NCBI GenBank assembly: GCA_002346435.1
Contig: DDZT01000002.1
Location: 1,557-30,328 of the forward strand
Reading direction: 5' to 3'
Origin: Anaerolineales bacterium UBA3001
Lineage (GTDB): Bacteria > Chloroflexota > Anaerolineae > Anaerolineales > UBA11657
DNA: 28,772 nucleotides
In this document: positions 8,119-16,525 of the stretch, piece after piece
Position numbering within the stretch: the first letter of the stretch is position 1
Layout of the letters: each line of letters opens with the position of its first letter
Notes under the pieces: generated by a model
Databases searched by the model: none
What the model was told of the DNA's origin: nothing
Seen by the model: only the letters and a program-made list of their open reading frames with translations
Program-made: the position numbers and the translations under genes

Positions 8119-9033
8119 ATGCGCGTTTTACTAACTGGAGCTGGCGGTTTGATTGGAAGATATTGCGCAAAAGTTTTAGCCACTGCTGGTCATGAGGTAA
8201 TAGCCATAGTTAGAAATAACCCAGTGGACAAGTTTTGGGATTGCTCGTCTGTTTCGGAGACTTGGGTTGTTGATTTAGCATCTAAGAATAGTGTAGAGCA
8301 ATTATGTGATTTAAATAGTGGACTTACATTTGATTCGTTTGTGCATTGTGCTGCTGATATGAGCGCAATAACATCAGACAATCAAGATCAGTATGCATTG
8401 TATAGAAATAATATTGACAGTTTGTGGAACATTTTGAGCTTTCGACAAATATGCTCGGCACCTACCTTTCTATATTTTTCCACTTTCTTTGTAAGTTATT
8501 TAGAACAGAGTCAGCAAATGCAATTTGTTATGTCTCCATATACTCTGAGCAAGATGCATGGAGAATCTTTGTGTAGTATGTTTGTAGAAAACGATCATTT
8601 TAGACTTATGGTAGTAAGGCCTAGCTTTGTATATGGATTCGTTCCACAACATGATGATCTTATATCAAAATGGTTGCAATTTGCACTTGCAGATGATGAA
8701 TTGCATATAGCTGGTAATGGTGAGACGATACGTAATTATGTATACGTGGAAGATGTTGCTAGTGCGGTGCTTAAAATGCTAGAAACTAGGACCATTGGAA
8801 CAACATTGATGATTAATCCAGAAGATATTAGTCTAAATTATGTAATTAAAGCAATTGAGTATGTTATGTCTCCCAAATTAGTGAGGCACGAATATGTTGA
8901 TATGCATGTTAGTGGATTCCCCACTGATGGTTTGAGAGGTGCTCGTTTTGACCACTGTTTTATGACTATACAGCAGGGAATAACTCGTATGAAGCGTGTA
9001 TACGAGACGCACTCAATAGATATACAGCCATGA
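8119..9033 (+). CDS. NAD-dependent epimerase/dehydratase (extended SDR)
   Basis: 304 residues from the ATG at 8119. A TTG at 8104 would overlap the WbqC gene and add five residues before the Rossmann start, so it was rejected. TGAGGLIG (6-13) is the NAD(P)-binding glycine motif. Thr122/Ser121 with Tyr141 and Lys145 (YTLSK) form the catalytic set. It ends with a four-base overlap with the metallophosphoesterase. Likely substrates are nucleotide sugars, as for GalE- or RmlD-type enzymes. Specificity is unknown. Confidence 0.87.
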   Translation: MRVLLTGAGGLIGRYCAKVLATAGHEVIAIVRNNPVDKFWDCSSVSETWVVDLASKNSVEQLCDLNSGLTFDSFVHCAADMSAITSDNQDQYALYRNNIDSLWNILSFRQICSAPTFLYFSTFFVSYLEQSQQMQFVMSPYTLSKMHGESLCSMFVENDHFRLMVVRPSFVYGFVPQHDDLISKWLQFALADDELHIAGNGETIRNYVYVEDVASAVLKMLETRTIGTTLMINPEDISLNYVIKAIEYVMSPKLVRHEYVDMHVSGFPTDGLRGARFDHCFMTIQQGITRMKRVYETHSIDIQP

Positions 9034-9722
9034 AAATAGGCTTGTTATCAGATATACATGGAAATCATATTGCAATGAAAGCGGTTATGGAATTTTTGTT
9101 GCCTGAAGTTGATACTTTTGCGTTTTTAGGTGATCTATGTGGTTATTATCCCTTTCTATCTGAATGTCTGGATTTATATCCACGAGATAATGTTGTCGGT
9201 GTGCTAGGAAATCATGATAGTGTATTAATTGATTGCTATAACAAACAAATTGTTCCTTCAAGTCACTATGAAGATAAGTATGGATCTGCTATTAGCAAAT
9301 CATTGTTAACTGTAACGGATGACAAATTGGAGCCTTTACTAGAATTGCCATTGACAGTTTCAATTAATTGGTGTGGCGTAGAAATTGCAATGTATCATGG
9401 TGCACCATGGGATTTTCTGCAGGGTAGGATTTACCCTGATTACCAAAACTGGGAACGATTTACTGATGTTTCTGCGGATATAATATTGTTAGGACACACT
9501 CATTATCCGCTAGTCAAATTTGTTCATGGCAAACATATCATTAATCCTGGTTCGGTAGGTCAGGCACGAAATTGTTCAGGACTAGCATGCTGTGCTATTC
9601 TGGATTTGAGCACTACAAGTGTAAGCCTACACAACATTCCATATCCTACAAAAAGTATTATAGAGTCCGCTAAAGTAAATGATCCAAACATAAAGTATTT
9701 GGTTGAGGTATTGGAAAGGTGA
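9030..9722 (+). CDS. metallophosphoesterase (YfcE/calcineurin-like)
   Basis: A 230-residue two-metal phosphoesterase with a complete motif set: DIHGN (Asp8, His10), GDLCGY (Asp35), GNHD (Asn61, His62), YHGAP (His123) and GHTHYP (His156, His158). Length and layout match the YfcE-type family. The ATG overlaps the stop of the SDR gene by four bases, and its own stop overlaps the next GTG by four, so translation is probably coupled. A role in removing phosphate from a sugar phosphate in this pathway is an inference. The general family also hydrolyses nucleotides and phosphodiesters. Confidence 0.88.
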   Translation: MKIGLLSDIHGNHIAMKAVMEFLLPEVDTFAFLGDLCGYYPFLSECLDLYPRDNVVGVLGNHDSVLIDCYNKQIVPSSHYEDKYGSAISKSLLTVTDDKLEPLLELPLTVSINWCGVEIAMYHGAPWDFLQGRIYPDYQNWERFTDVSADIILLGHTHYPLVKFVHGKHIINPGSVGQARNCSGLACCAILDLSTTSVSLHNIPYPTKSIIESAKVNDPNIKYLVEVLER

Positions 9723-10747
9723 GAAAGAAATACAAGGTATTAGTCACAGCCCTAGGGGGAATCTTGGGGCCATCATTGGTCAAGGCACTTCAATTGAGCG
9801 AAACTGATTTTGACATATATGGTTGTGATGTTACACCTCAATGTTATGGTCAAGCATTTGTTCAGGAGTACCATCAGGTACCCTTGGCTTCTGATGCTGA
9901 GTATATCAAGGCAATAGCTGATTTATGCAAGACAATGGACGTGGATTGTGTTATTCCCGCAAGTGATCCGGAAATACAGACTTTGGTTAGATCAGACAAC
10001 AATCTAATTTCCATACCTATAATTTGTCAACAAGAGAATACATTACGTATTTTTAGTGACAAGCTTGCAACTGCGGAACATCTAGATTCCTTAGTTATTT
10101 TGTCTCCGTGGGCTGATGGCAATGATAGAGAAGCTATAGACCAGGTATTGCAACAAACTGGATATCCAGTAATCGTAAAGCCAAGAAGATCTAGTGGTTC
10201 ACGCTCAGTGAGCAAGGTCGAAGATCAGGCCTCTTTGGATAAGGCACTGAAAAATACGCATGAACCATTCGTGCAAGCTTACCTAGATGATAATGGTGGA
10301 GAGTATTCGGTTGGTGTTTTTAGATGTGATGAGTTCGAAGAATCTATAGCATTTAAGCGTGAAATTCATCCCATAAATAGTGGTTGTTCGTGGTTTGCTG
10401 AGCTAGATCAAGTTCCAGAAGTTACTCAATATGCTATGCAAGTTGCGCGGAGTATTGGTGCTATGGGTAGTATTAATGTGCAACTTAGACTTACCAGAGA
10501 GGGACCACGTCTATTAGAAGTCAACCCGCGTTTTTCAAGTTTGGTTGCAGCTAGAGCTGCATGTGGATTTATGGATGCCGAATGGTCTATCCTTAATGCT
10601 CTTGGCATAAACATAAGTTCTCCGCAGCAACCATATAAACCCATTAAGTTCCATCGGTTTTTGCATGAAGTAGTTGATTATGGTGATGGGTACATGGGTT
10701 TATCAAGATGGTCTCCACATTTGTACTCAAATGCGAATGATGAATAA
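9719..10747 (+). CDS. ATP-grasp ligase (carbamoyl-phosphate-synthase-like)
   Basis: A 342-residue ATP-grasp enzyme. Residues 1-105 form a Rossmann-like pre-grasp domain (VLVTALGGILGPSL). Residues 110-290 form the ATP-grasp core: FSDKLATAEHL, IVKPRRSSGSRSV (Lys154) and LEVNPRFSS (Glu267, Asn269, metal and ATP ligands). Such enzymes join a carboxylate to an amine or thiol with ATP. The GTG start overlaps the metallophosphoesterase stop by four bases, with GAGG ten bases upstream. Beside a PIG-L deacetylase gene it could make an amide on a sugar amine, or use a sugar acid carboxylate. That is inference, and the substrate is not known. Confidence 0.88.
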   Translation: MRKKYKVLVTALGGILGPSLVKALQLSETDFDIYGCDVTPQCYGQAFVQEYHQVPLASDAEYIKAIADLCKTMDVDCVIPASDPEIQTLVRSDNNLISIPIICQQENTLRIFSDKLATAEHLDSLVILSPWADGNDREAIDQVLQQTGYPVIVKPRRSSGSRSVSKVEDQASLDKALKNTHEPFVQAYLDDNGGEYSVGVFRCDEFEESIAFKREIHPINSGCSWFAELDQVPEVTQYAMQVARSIGAMGSINVQLRLTREGPRLLEVNPRFSSLVAARAACGFMDAEWSILNALGINISSPQQPYKPIKFHRFLHEVVDYGDGYMGLSRWSPHLYSNANDE

Positions 10748-10771
10748 AAAAAAGAAGTGATCAAGTTTAAT

Positions 10772-10790
10772 TTGGTATATTTTATACTAA
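10772..10790. repeat. 8-bp inverted repeat in gap before PIG-L gene
   Basis: TTGGTATA at 10772-10779 pairs with TATACTAA at 10783-10790, with one G-T pair and a three-base loop. It is AT-rich, lies 45 bases before the ATG at 10836, and contains -10-like sequence (TATACT). No convincing -35 is seen at the right distance. It could be part of an internal promoter, an operator, or chance. Confidence 0.3.
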
Positions 10791-10835
10791 CAATATTTAG
10801 ACTAAAATCGATAATGAATAATGTAACGGTGTATT

Positions 10836-11528
10836 ATGTCAAATAATAACAATATACTTGTAGTGGCTGCTCATCCAGATGATGAAGTACTTGGTTGTTG
10901 GGGAACTATAGCAAGTTTGGTGCAGGAAGGACGGGAAGTACATATAGCTATATTGGGTGAAGGAGCTACATCTCGTTATCAGGAACGTGATCAAGCTGAT
11001 CAATCTAAAGTGGAGAGATTGGTGAGCGACAGTCAGAAAGTGTCAGATCTGATTGGTGCCAAGCAAGTTTATAATTTTGGTTTGCCAGACAATCGTTTTG
11101 ATACATTACCTATGCTAGATGTCGTTAAGATTGTAGAGAAATTAGTTTCAGATATTGAGCCTTCAGTGATATATACTCATCATCCAGGTGACTTAAATAT
11201 TGATCATGGTGTTGTTTTTCGTGCTACTTTGACGGCCACAAGACCCTTGTCTGGATGTCCAGTGCGTGATTTATATGCTTTTGAAATTCCATCTTCTACA
11301 GAATGGTCTTTCAGCATGTGCAAACCTGAATTTAGACCAAATGTCTTTGTGGATATTACTGACACCGTAGATGTTAAGATTAAAGCTATGCAGACATACG
11401 AAAGTGAAAGTCGTTCTTTTCCTCATCCAAGGTCACCAGAGGCTTTGCGTGCAATTGCAAGTAATTGGGGTTCGGTTGTAGGAGTGGAATATGCTGAGGC
11501 TTTTGAGTTGATTCGTTCTATTCGTTAA
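10836..11528 (+). CDS. PIG-L family (LmbE-like) deacetylase
   Basis: A 230-residue zinc-dependent deacetylase. The signature AAHPDDEVLG holds zinc ligands His13 and Asp16, with Asp15 as the likely catalytic base. The later THHPGDLNIDH gives the third zinc histidine. The family removes acetyl groups from GlcNAc-type sugars or cleaves related amides. No signal peptide is present, so it acts in the cytoplasm. It follows the ATP-grasp gene after 88 bases and precedes the PseG-like gene by four, so it may expose an amine on an intermediate of the local sugar pathway (inference). Confidence 0.92.
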   Translation: MSNNNNILVVAAHPDDEVLGCWGTIASLVQEGREVHIAILGEGATSRYQERDQADQSKVERLVSDSQKVSDLIGAKQVYNFGLPDNRFDTLPMLDVVKIVEKLVSDIEPSVIYTHHPGDLNIDHGVVFRATLTATRPLSGCPVRDLYAFEIPSSTEWSFSMCKPEFRPNVFVDITDTVDVKIKAMQTYESESRSFPHPRSPEALRAIASNWGSVVGVEYAEAFELIRSIR

Positions 11529-11532
11529 TATT

Positions 11533-12576
11533 GTGACTAACATACTTTTTAGAGTTGATGCAGATCCAACTATTGGGTTGGGTCATTTACAGAGATGTAT
11601 ATCATTGGCACAAGCGCTTGAATCTATTGATGTAGAATCTGTTTTTCTTGCATACGATCATTTAGAAGCTATAACTAGAATACAACGTTTTGGGTTCGAA
11701 GTGTGTGAATTAACAATATCTGATTTGTGGAATGAACAAGACAGTGCTTTTACTGTTGATTTAGCTTTTGAAAGTGAATGTGACGCTATAGTGGTGGATT
11801 CGTATATGGCAAATTCTGAATATATATCTAGGGTTAGCAACAATGACTTGGTGACTTGTGTTATTGACGACACGGCAGGTTATTCCTATCAGTGCCAGGT
11901 GGTGGTCAATGGCAATTTGAATGCTAATGATTTGTCTTACTTGCCGACCCCCATGGATACTCTGTTTCTGTTAGGACCTCAATATCTGATGTTACGAGAA
12001 GAATTCTCGGACAAATCTAATTTTGTTGTGCATCCAACAGTTCATAATATACTTGTGGTTCTTGGTGGGTCAGATTCATTGGAACTTATGCCAGGTATAT
12101 TGAGCATGTTGGATGACATGCAAGATGATTTTGTTATCAATGCAATAATAGGGCCTTTTGCTAACAATGAAAATAATGTCAGGCAAGTTATCGACAAATC
12201 AAGACATGTAATTAATTTGTTTCATTCTCCTGATGCAATACAAGAACTTATGATGCAAGCGGATCTTGCTATTTCGGCGGGCGGTCAGACGTTGTACGAA
12301 TTGCTCTGTGTTGGTTGTCCAACTGTTCCAATTGAGGTTGCTCGCAATCAAAAAAAACAGTTGGAATCATTGGTTGAGTTAGGCTATCTTCATACTATTT
12401 GTGATGGTTCTAACAACAGTGTGATATCGACTATAGCCGATTCAGTTCACTTACTATTATCAGATTACCAGCTTCGTTCTAATATGAGTAGTGTAGGCCA
12501 ACAACTATTTGATGGACAAGGTGCCTTAAGGGTAGCCAATTTACTAAAATCTGCTATTAGAGAATGTTCAACATGA
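11533..12576 (+). CDS. PseG/SpsG-like UDP-sugar hydrolase
   Basis: A 347-residue GT-B-fold protein. The N-terminal signature FRVDADPTIGLGHLQRC holds His18, which matches the catalytic histidine of Campylobacter PseG. The C-terminal block ISAGGQTLYELLCVGCPTVP and the following NQKKQ segment match the nucleotide-binding half. PseG removes UDP from UDP-2,4-diacetamido-2,4,6-trideoxy-altrose before condensation with PEP. The length is closer to SpsG than to the short PseG proteins. Its natural partner here is the NeuB-like synthase at 4178, though the two genes are 6 kb apart. The start is GTG four bases after the deacetylase stop. The exact UDP-sugar is unknown. Confidence 0.88.
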   Translation: MTNILFRVDADPTIGLGHLQRCISLAQALESIDVESVFLAYDHLEAITRIQRFGFEVCELTISDLWNEQDSAFTVDLAFESECDAIVVDSYMANSEYISRVSNNDLVTCVIDDTAGYSYQCQVVVNGNLNANDLSYLPTPMDTLFLLGPQYLMLREEFSDKSNFVVHPTVHNILVVLGGSDSLELMPGILSMLDDMQDDFVINAIIGPFANNENNVRQVIDKSRHVINLFHSPDAIQELMMQADLAISAGGQTLYELLCVGCPTVPIEVARNQKKQLESLVELGYLHTICDGSNNSVISTIADSVHLLLSDYQLRSNMSSVGQQLFDGQGALRVANLLKSAIRECST

Positions 12577-13499
12577 GAATTCTTGTTACTCCTTCATCAT
12601 TTGGTGAATGTGGATCTGAACCATTGCAATTACTTCAAGCAAGTGGTTTGGACATACAATTCAATTCCAAGAAGAGGCGTTTAAGTCGCGAAGAAGTTAT
12701 TTCGCTTGGTAGTGATTGTGTTGGCATAATTGCCGGATTAGAAAAGTTAGATGCAGATACTTTGTCCTGTTTTCCGAATTTACGTGTTGTGAGTCGTCTT
12801 GGTAGTGGAGTGGATAACATCGACTTAGAAGCTGCTAAGCAGAAAGGGATCGTGGTAAGAAGTACGCCTTATGGACCGACCCGTGCTGCTGCAGAGCTGA
12901 CTTTGGCTATGGTTATGGCATTGCTAAGAAACATTCCAATGGCTGACAGAAATATGCGTCAGGGAATCTGGCGCAAAGAGATTGGTCAACTGATTCAAGG
13001 TCGGGTATTAGGCATATTGGGTCTCGGTCGTATTGGTAGGGAGGTTGCACAACTTATGATTGCTATGGGTTGTACAGTTTTAGGTCACGATTTGGTGCCA
13101 GATGTGGATTGGTCAGATAAGTACAATGTGCGGTTGGTTGATTTCAACGATTTGCTTTTAGAGAGTGAGATATTGTGCATACATGTGTCTAGTTTAGATG
13201 ATAATACTACTCTAATTGGAGCAAAGGAATTAGCCTCTATGCGTCCGGGTTCGATGTTGGTGAACATGGCTCGGGGTGGTATAGTTGATGAGGATGCACT
13301 AGTTACAGCATTGAAGAATGAAACTCTGAAAGGTGCAGCTCTAGATGTTTACAGTCAGGAACCTTATAGTGGCCCACTTACTGAGATTGAGAATGTTGTT
13401 CTGACACCACATCTTGGCTCATATGCCAAAGATGCAAAGTTGGCAATGGAAATAGAATCTGTAGAGAATCTCTTAGAGTCACTTGATAAACAAAAATAG
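12573..13499 (+). CDS. D-isomer-specific 2-hydroxyacid dehydrogenase
   Basis: 308 residues from the ATG at 12573, which overlaps the previous stop by four bases (ATGA). A start at 12564 adds only three residues and lacks support. The NAD-binding glycine motif is GILGLGRIG. The catalytic residues are Arg234 in NMARGGIVDEDAL, Glu263 in YSQEP and His280 in LTPHLGS. The closest known group is phosphoglycerate dehydrogenase-like enzymes, but the ACT regulatory domain of SerA is absent. In this locus it more likely oxidises or reduces a C3-type building block or sugar acid than takes part in serine synthesis. Confidence 0.9.
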   Translation: MRILVTPSSFGECGSEPLQLLQASGLDIQFNSKKRRLSREEVISLGSDCVGIIAGLEKLDADTLSCFPNLRVVSRLGSGVDNIDLEAAKQKGIVVRSTPYGPTRAAAELTLAMVMALLRNIPMADRNMRQGIWRKEIGQLIQGRVLGILGLGRIGREVAQLMIAMGCTVLGHDLVPDVDWSDKYNVRLVDFNDLLLESEILCIHVSSLDDNTTLIGAKELASMRPGSMLVNMARGGIVDEDALVTALKNETLKGAALDVYSQEPYSGPLTEIENVVLTPHLGSYAKDAKLAMEIESVENLLESLDKQK

Positions 13500-13512
13500 G
13501 AAAAATGCAAGA

Positions 13513-14613
13513 ATGACACCTGTTCGATTTGCAATCATTGGTTGTGGTCGCATCGCTAATTTTCATGCTGACCCTATCACTAAAATGTCAGATGCTGAAT
13601 TGACCGCCGTATGCGATCTTTTGCCTGAGAGACGCCAGGAATTTCAGGAAAAATATGGTGTTCCAGTGTATTCCAATTATCATACTATGCTTCAACAGGA
13701 AAACATTGATGTTGTGTGCATTCTTACTCCAAATGGTATGCACCCTTCTCATGCTATTGATGTTATTAATCGTTACAGCAAACATGTGGTGGTCGAAAAG
13801 CCTTTGGCATTAGCCTGGGACGATTTGGAAAGAATGAAGATTGCAGCTGATAATGCTGGTGTAAAGATATTTCCGATATATCAGAATAGATACAATAAGG
13901 CTGTTCGTAAAGTGCGTGCTGATTTAATGTCTGGAAAGTTGGGCAAAGTTGCATTGGGAACTGTGCGGCAGAGATGGTGTAGACCCCAGAGATACTATAA
14001 TCTTTCATCCTGGAGGGGAACTTGGGCAATGGATGGAGGCACATTGGTGACACAAGGCATACATTTTCTTGATTTATTGCAATATTTGCTTGGAGATGTT
14101 AAATCTGTGGTAGCAAATATTGCAACTCAACTTGTTGATGTGGAAGTGGAAGATACAGCGGTGGCGATTCTAAAGTTCGAAAGCGGTGCATTAGGAGCTA
14201 TCGAGGTCACTACTGCTGCTCGTCCAGACATTGTATATGAAGAACAACTTGAAGAGGCATCTATTTCAATCCTTTCCGAACATGGAATGTCAGTTATCAC
14301 TGGAATTGCTGCCAATGTGCTGAGTATGTATACATCTGATCCGGAGGCTGCAGAATTACATTCGGAAGATTTTAGTCATGCGTATGGCACTGGTCATATA
14401 CCACTTCTAAAGGATGTGGTTGCTGAAATTAAGGAAGGGATACCTCATCCGATTTCTTTCGAAGATGGGGTCAGTGCAATTAGATTGTTGAATGCTATTT
14501 ACCGATCGGCTGAGGACAATCGCGAAGTATATTTGCAGGAGGAAGTCACCTCTAGAAAGCTTGGTCAACCAGATCAGGATCTTTCGGATGAATATACAGT
14601 GCTTCCAGAATAA
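13513..14613 (+). CDS. Gfo/Idh/MocA family oxidoreductase
   Basis: A 366-residue NAD(P)-dependent sugar dehydrogenase. The N-terminal Rossmann motif is IIGCGRIANFH, and VVVEKPLAL carries the conserved EKP lysine. GGTLVTQGIHFLDLL provides the Asp/His pair of the active site. The ATG at 13513 is preferred to the TTG at 13483 because the latter overlaps the dehydrogenase gene and adds ten polar residues before the glycine motif. AGGA at 13498-13501 may serve as SD. Relatives include the WlbA/WbpB enzymes, which oxidise C3 of UDP-GlcNAcA. Placement between a hydroxyacid dehydrogenase and an epimerase fits an oxidation-epimerisation sequence. The substrate is not readable. Confidence 0.92.
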   Translation: MTPVRFAIIGCGRIANFHADPITKMSDAELTAVCDLLPERRQEFQEKYGVPVYSNYHTMLQQENIDVVCILTPNGMHPSHAIDVINRYSKHVVVEKPLALAWDDLERMKIAADNAGVKIFPIYQNRYNKAVRKVRADLMSGKLGKVALGTVRQRWCRPQRYYNLSSWRGTWAMDGGTLVTQGIHFLDLLQYLLGDVKSVVANIATQLVDVEVEDTAVAILKFESGALGAIEVTTAARPDIVYEEQLEEASISILSEHGMSVITGIAANVLSMYTSDPEAAELHSEDFSHAYGTGHIPLLKDVVAEIKEGIPHPISFEDGVSAIRLLNAIYRSAEDNREVYLQEEVTSRKLGQPDQDLSDEYTVLPE

Positions 14614-14615
14614 TT

Positions 14616-15557
14616 ATGAAAATTATAGTGACTGGCGGAGCCGGGTTTATTGGGTCGCACTTGGTTAAACGTTTGTTAAATTTAGGTCATGAAGTTGTAT
14701 TAATCGACAATTTTTCTAGTGGTAATCGTGACAATGTTCCACCAGGCACAAATTGTATGGAAATTGACCTTTCAGAAACTGATTTCATTACAAAACTACC
14801 TAATGGAAATTATGATGCAGTATGTCATCTGGCTGCACAATCTGCCGGAGCATTATCAGCTGCAAACCCTTTATATGATTTACAAACTAATGCTATGTCT
14901 ACCTTGTTATTATCTCGTTGGTGTATTGATCAGGGAATATCACGCTTCTTGTATGCTAGTTCGATGGTTGCTTATGGTAACTCTGATAAGTCTCCAGTTT
15001 CTGAGGATGAATTGTGTGTACCCAGGTCTTACTACGGCGTATCAAAGCTAACATCCGAACATCTTCTGCGTTTGGCTGGCGTAGATGGTTTGAATGTGAC
15101 TTGTTTTCGTATGTTTAGCGTATATGGACCGGGTCAGGATTTGGGTAATGTTAAACAGGGTATGGTTAGTATCTTCTTATCTTACATGCTCCGCGGAGTT
15201 GAAGTGCCGGTAACTGGTTCACTAGAGCGTTTCCGAGATTTTGTTTATGTTGAAGATGTAGTAGATGCATGGGTGAGTGCATTAGATATGCCTCATACAC
15301 CTAAGCAATCATATAACGTCGGCTCAGGTCATGGAACTAGTGTGAGGGATCTGTTGTCTTCCCTAATAAGTGCACTCAATCTTTCTAGTGATTATCCAAT
15401 TCGTGAACTGGAAGGTAATTTGTCTGACCAGTTTGGGCTTTATGCTGACATAAGTAATACGGTGCATGATCTTGGGTGGCAGCCACAGACTAGTCTTGAT
15501 GATGGGTTGAGATTAATGGTTGACTGGGCTCGTACAGAGTACAATAATCAAGGTTGA
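14616..15557 (+). CDS. NAD-dependent nucleotide-sugar epimerase (GalE-like extended SDR)
   Basis: A 313-residue extended SDR. TGGAGFIGSH (6-15) binds NAD, and Asp31 (LIDNFSSG) fixes the ribose as in GalE-type enzymes. The catalytic residues are Ser115/Ser116, Tyr140 and Lys144 (YGVSK). MFSVYGPGQ and the RDFVYVEDV block are typical of nucleotide-sugar 4-epimerases and dehydratases. It starts two bases after the Gfo/Idh stop, so translation is probably coupled. It is not a clear PseB or LegB dehydratase, so it does not by itself fill the missing first step of the nonulosonic route. Confidence 0.9.
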   Translation: MKIIVTGGAGFIGSHLVKRLLNLGHEVVLIDNFSSGNRDNVPPGTNCMEIDLSETDFITKLPNGNYDAVCHLAAQSAGALSAANPLYDLQTNAMSTLLLSRWCIDQGISRFLYASSMVAYGNSDKSPVSEDELCVPRSYYGVSKLTSEHLLRLAGVDGLNVTCFRMFSVYGPGQDLGNVKQGMVSIFLSYMLRGVEVPVTGSLERFRDFVYVEDVVDAWVSALDMPHTPKQSYNVGSGHGTSVRDLLSSLISALNLSSDYPIRELEGNLSDQFGLYADISNTVHDLGWQPQTSLDDGLRLMVDWARTEYNNQG

Positions 15558-15600
15558 ATATTTAGAGAGTAATAATAATTCAGCAAAGTTGGCAAATTAG

Positions 15601-16500
15601 ATGAGCGCAAATACAAACACAATTTTATGTAGGGTATGTGGTTCAATTGAACATACGTTGATTAGTTCAACTGTGTCTGGCGATCCTGACTCAGCAGTTT
15701 ACCGATGTCAAAATTGTGAGTTGGTATATTTGTTTCCGATAATGACGGAAGAAGAAGAAAATGCTTTCTACGTATCCGAATTTGAGGATTATATGGAGGG
15801 TCGCTCTGGTCCTGGCTGGGAGAGTCCAGAGGCGCATTTTAGGTCATATCAGGCTGAAGGTGAGCGTCGCTTACCGCTTGTACGTCCTTACTTATCAAAC
15901 GATGATTCTCTACTTGAAATTGGGAGTTCTACCGGTTACTTTTTGGATGATTTGTCCGGTTATGTAAGTTCAGTTGTTGGTGTAGAGCCAAGTATGGCTT
16001 ACAGAGACTATGCTTTGAAACGAGGCATTCACACTGTAGAGTCTTTAGACTATCTAGATGACAGAAAATTTGATGTTATTGCTATTTACTATGTGCTTGA
16101 ACATTTACGTGATCCAGTAGGGTACCTAAGTCAACTGCAAGCAAGACTTCGTAAGGGTGGAAGGATACTTATTGAGGTGCCTAATGTTGATGATGTATTG
16201 CTGTCACGATACGATATACCTAATTTTGGACCATTTTATTGGCAAAAAGTCCATTATCATGTATTTTCTCGACGAACATTGACTGATGTAATTGTTCGTT
16301 CAGGTTTGGAAGTCGATGTATTTCCTGCACAACGTTATGACCTCTCTAACCATATGGTTTGGATGATGGAAGGTAGGCCAGGAGGTATGGGACGTTATAC
16401 AGATTTCTTTTCCTCCGAATTAGAAAGTTCTTACTCAGCTGCGCTTAATAGACATTGGTTGTGTGATACTTTGTTTGCAGTGGCGACTGATATAGACTGA
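15601..16500 (+). CDS. class I SAM methyltransferase with N-terminal Cys4 motif
   Basis: A 299-residue protein. Cys10/Cys13 (CRVCG) and Cys36/Cys39 (CQNC) form a probable zinc site, followed by SAM motif I LLEIGSSTGYF (103-113), GVEPS for the ribose contact and YVLEHLRDP. This layout is shared by several sugar methyltransferases, including C-methyltransferases, but the protein is shorter than the TylC3/NovU type, about 410 residues, and lacks their long C-terminal domain. It has no clear SD. A 43-base gap separates it from the epimerase. It may methylate a sugar of the local glycan. The acceptor and atom are unknown. Confidence 0.85.
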   Translation: MSANTNTILCRVCGSIEHTLISSTVSGDPDSAVYRCQNCELVYLFPIMTEEEENAFYVSEFEDYMEGRSGPGWESPEAHFRSYQAEGERRLPLVRPYLSNDDSLLEIGSSTGYFLDDLSGYVSSVVGVEPSMAYRDYALKRGIHTVESLDYLDDRKFDVIAIYYVLEHLRDPVGYLSQLQARLRKGGRILIEVPNVDDVLLSRYDIPNFGPFYWQKVHYHVFSRRTLTDVIVRSGLEVDVFPAQRYDLSNHMVWMMEGRPGGMGRYTDFFSSELESSYSAALNRHWLCDTLFAVATDID

Positions 16501-16512
16501 TTTTTGAAACAT

Positions 16513-16516
16513 AAGG
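16513..16516 (+). promoter_or_regulatory. Shine-Dalgarno AAGG deciding the SDR start
   Basis: AAGG lies nine bases before the ATG at 16526. It lies immediately before the TTG at 16517, so it selects the ATG as start. Confidence 0.55.
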
Positions 16517-16525
16517 TTGTTATTT

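Noticed and set aside
10772..10790. Rho-independent terminator after the ATP-grasp gene
   Set aside because: The stem is AT-rich with a three-base loop and no T-run follows.
12573..13499. SerA phosphoglycerate dehydrogenase of serine synthesis
   Set aside because: The core matches, but the ACT domain is missing and the gene is embedded in a sugar operon.
13766..14053. A 95-residue minus-strand frame inside the first Gfo/Idh gene
   Set aside because: It is antisense to conserved dehydrogenase sequence, with no motif and no SD.
14719..15051. A 110-residue plus-strand frame inside the GalE-like epimerase gene
   Set aside because: It is a shifted reading of the epimerase, whose motifs lie in the other frame.
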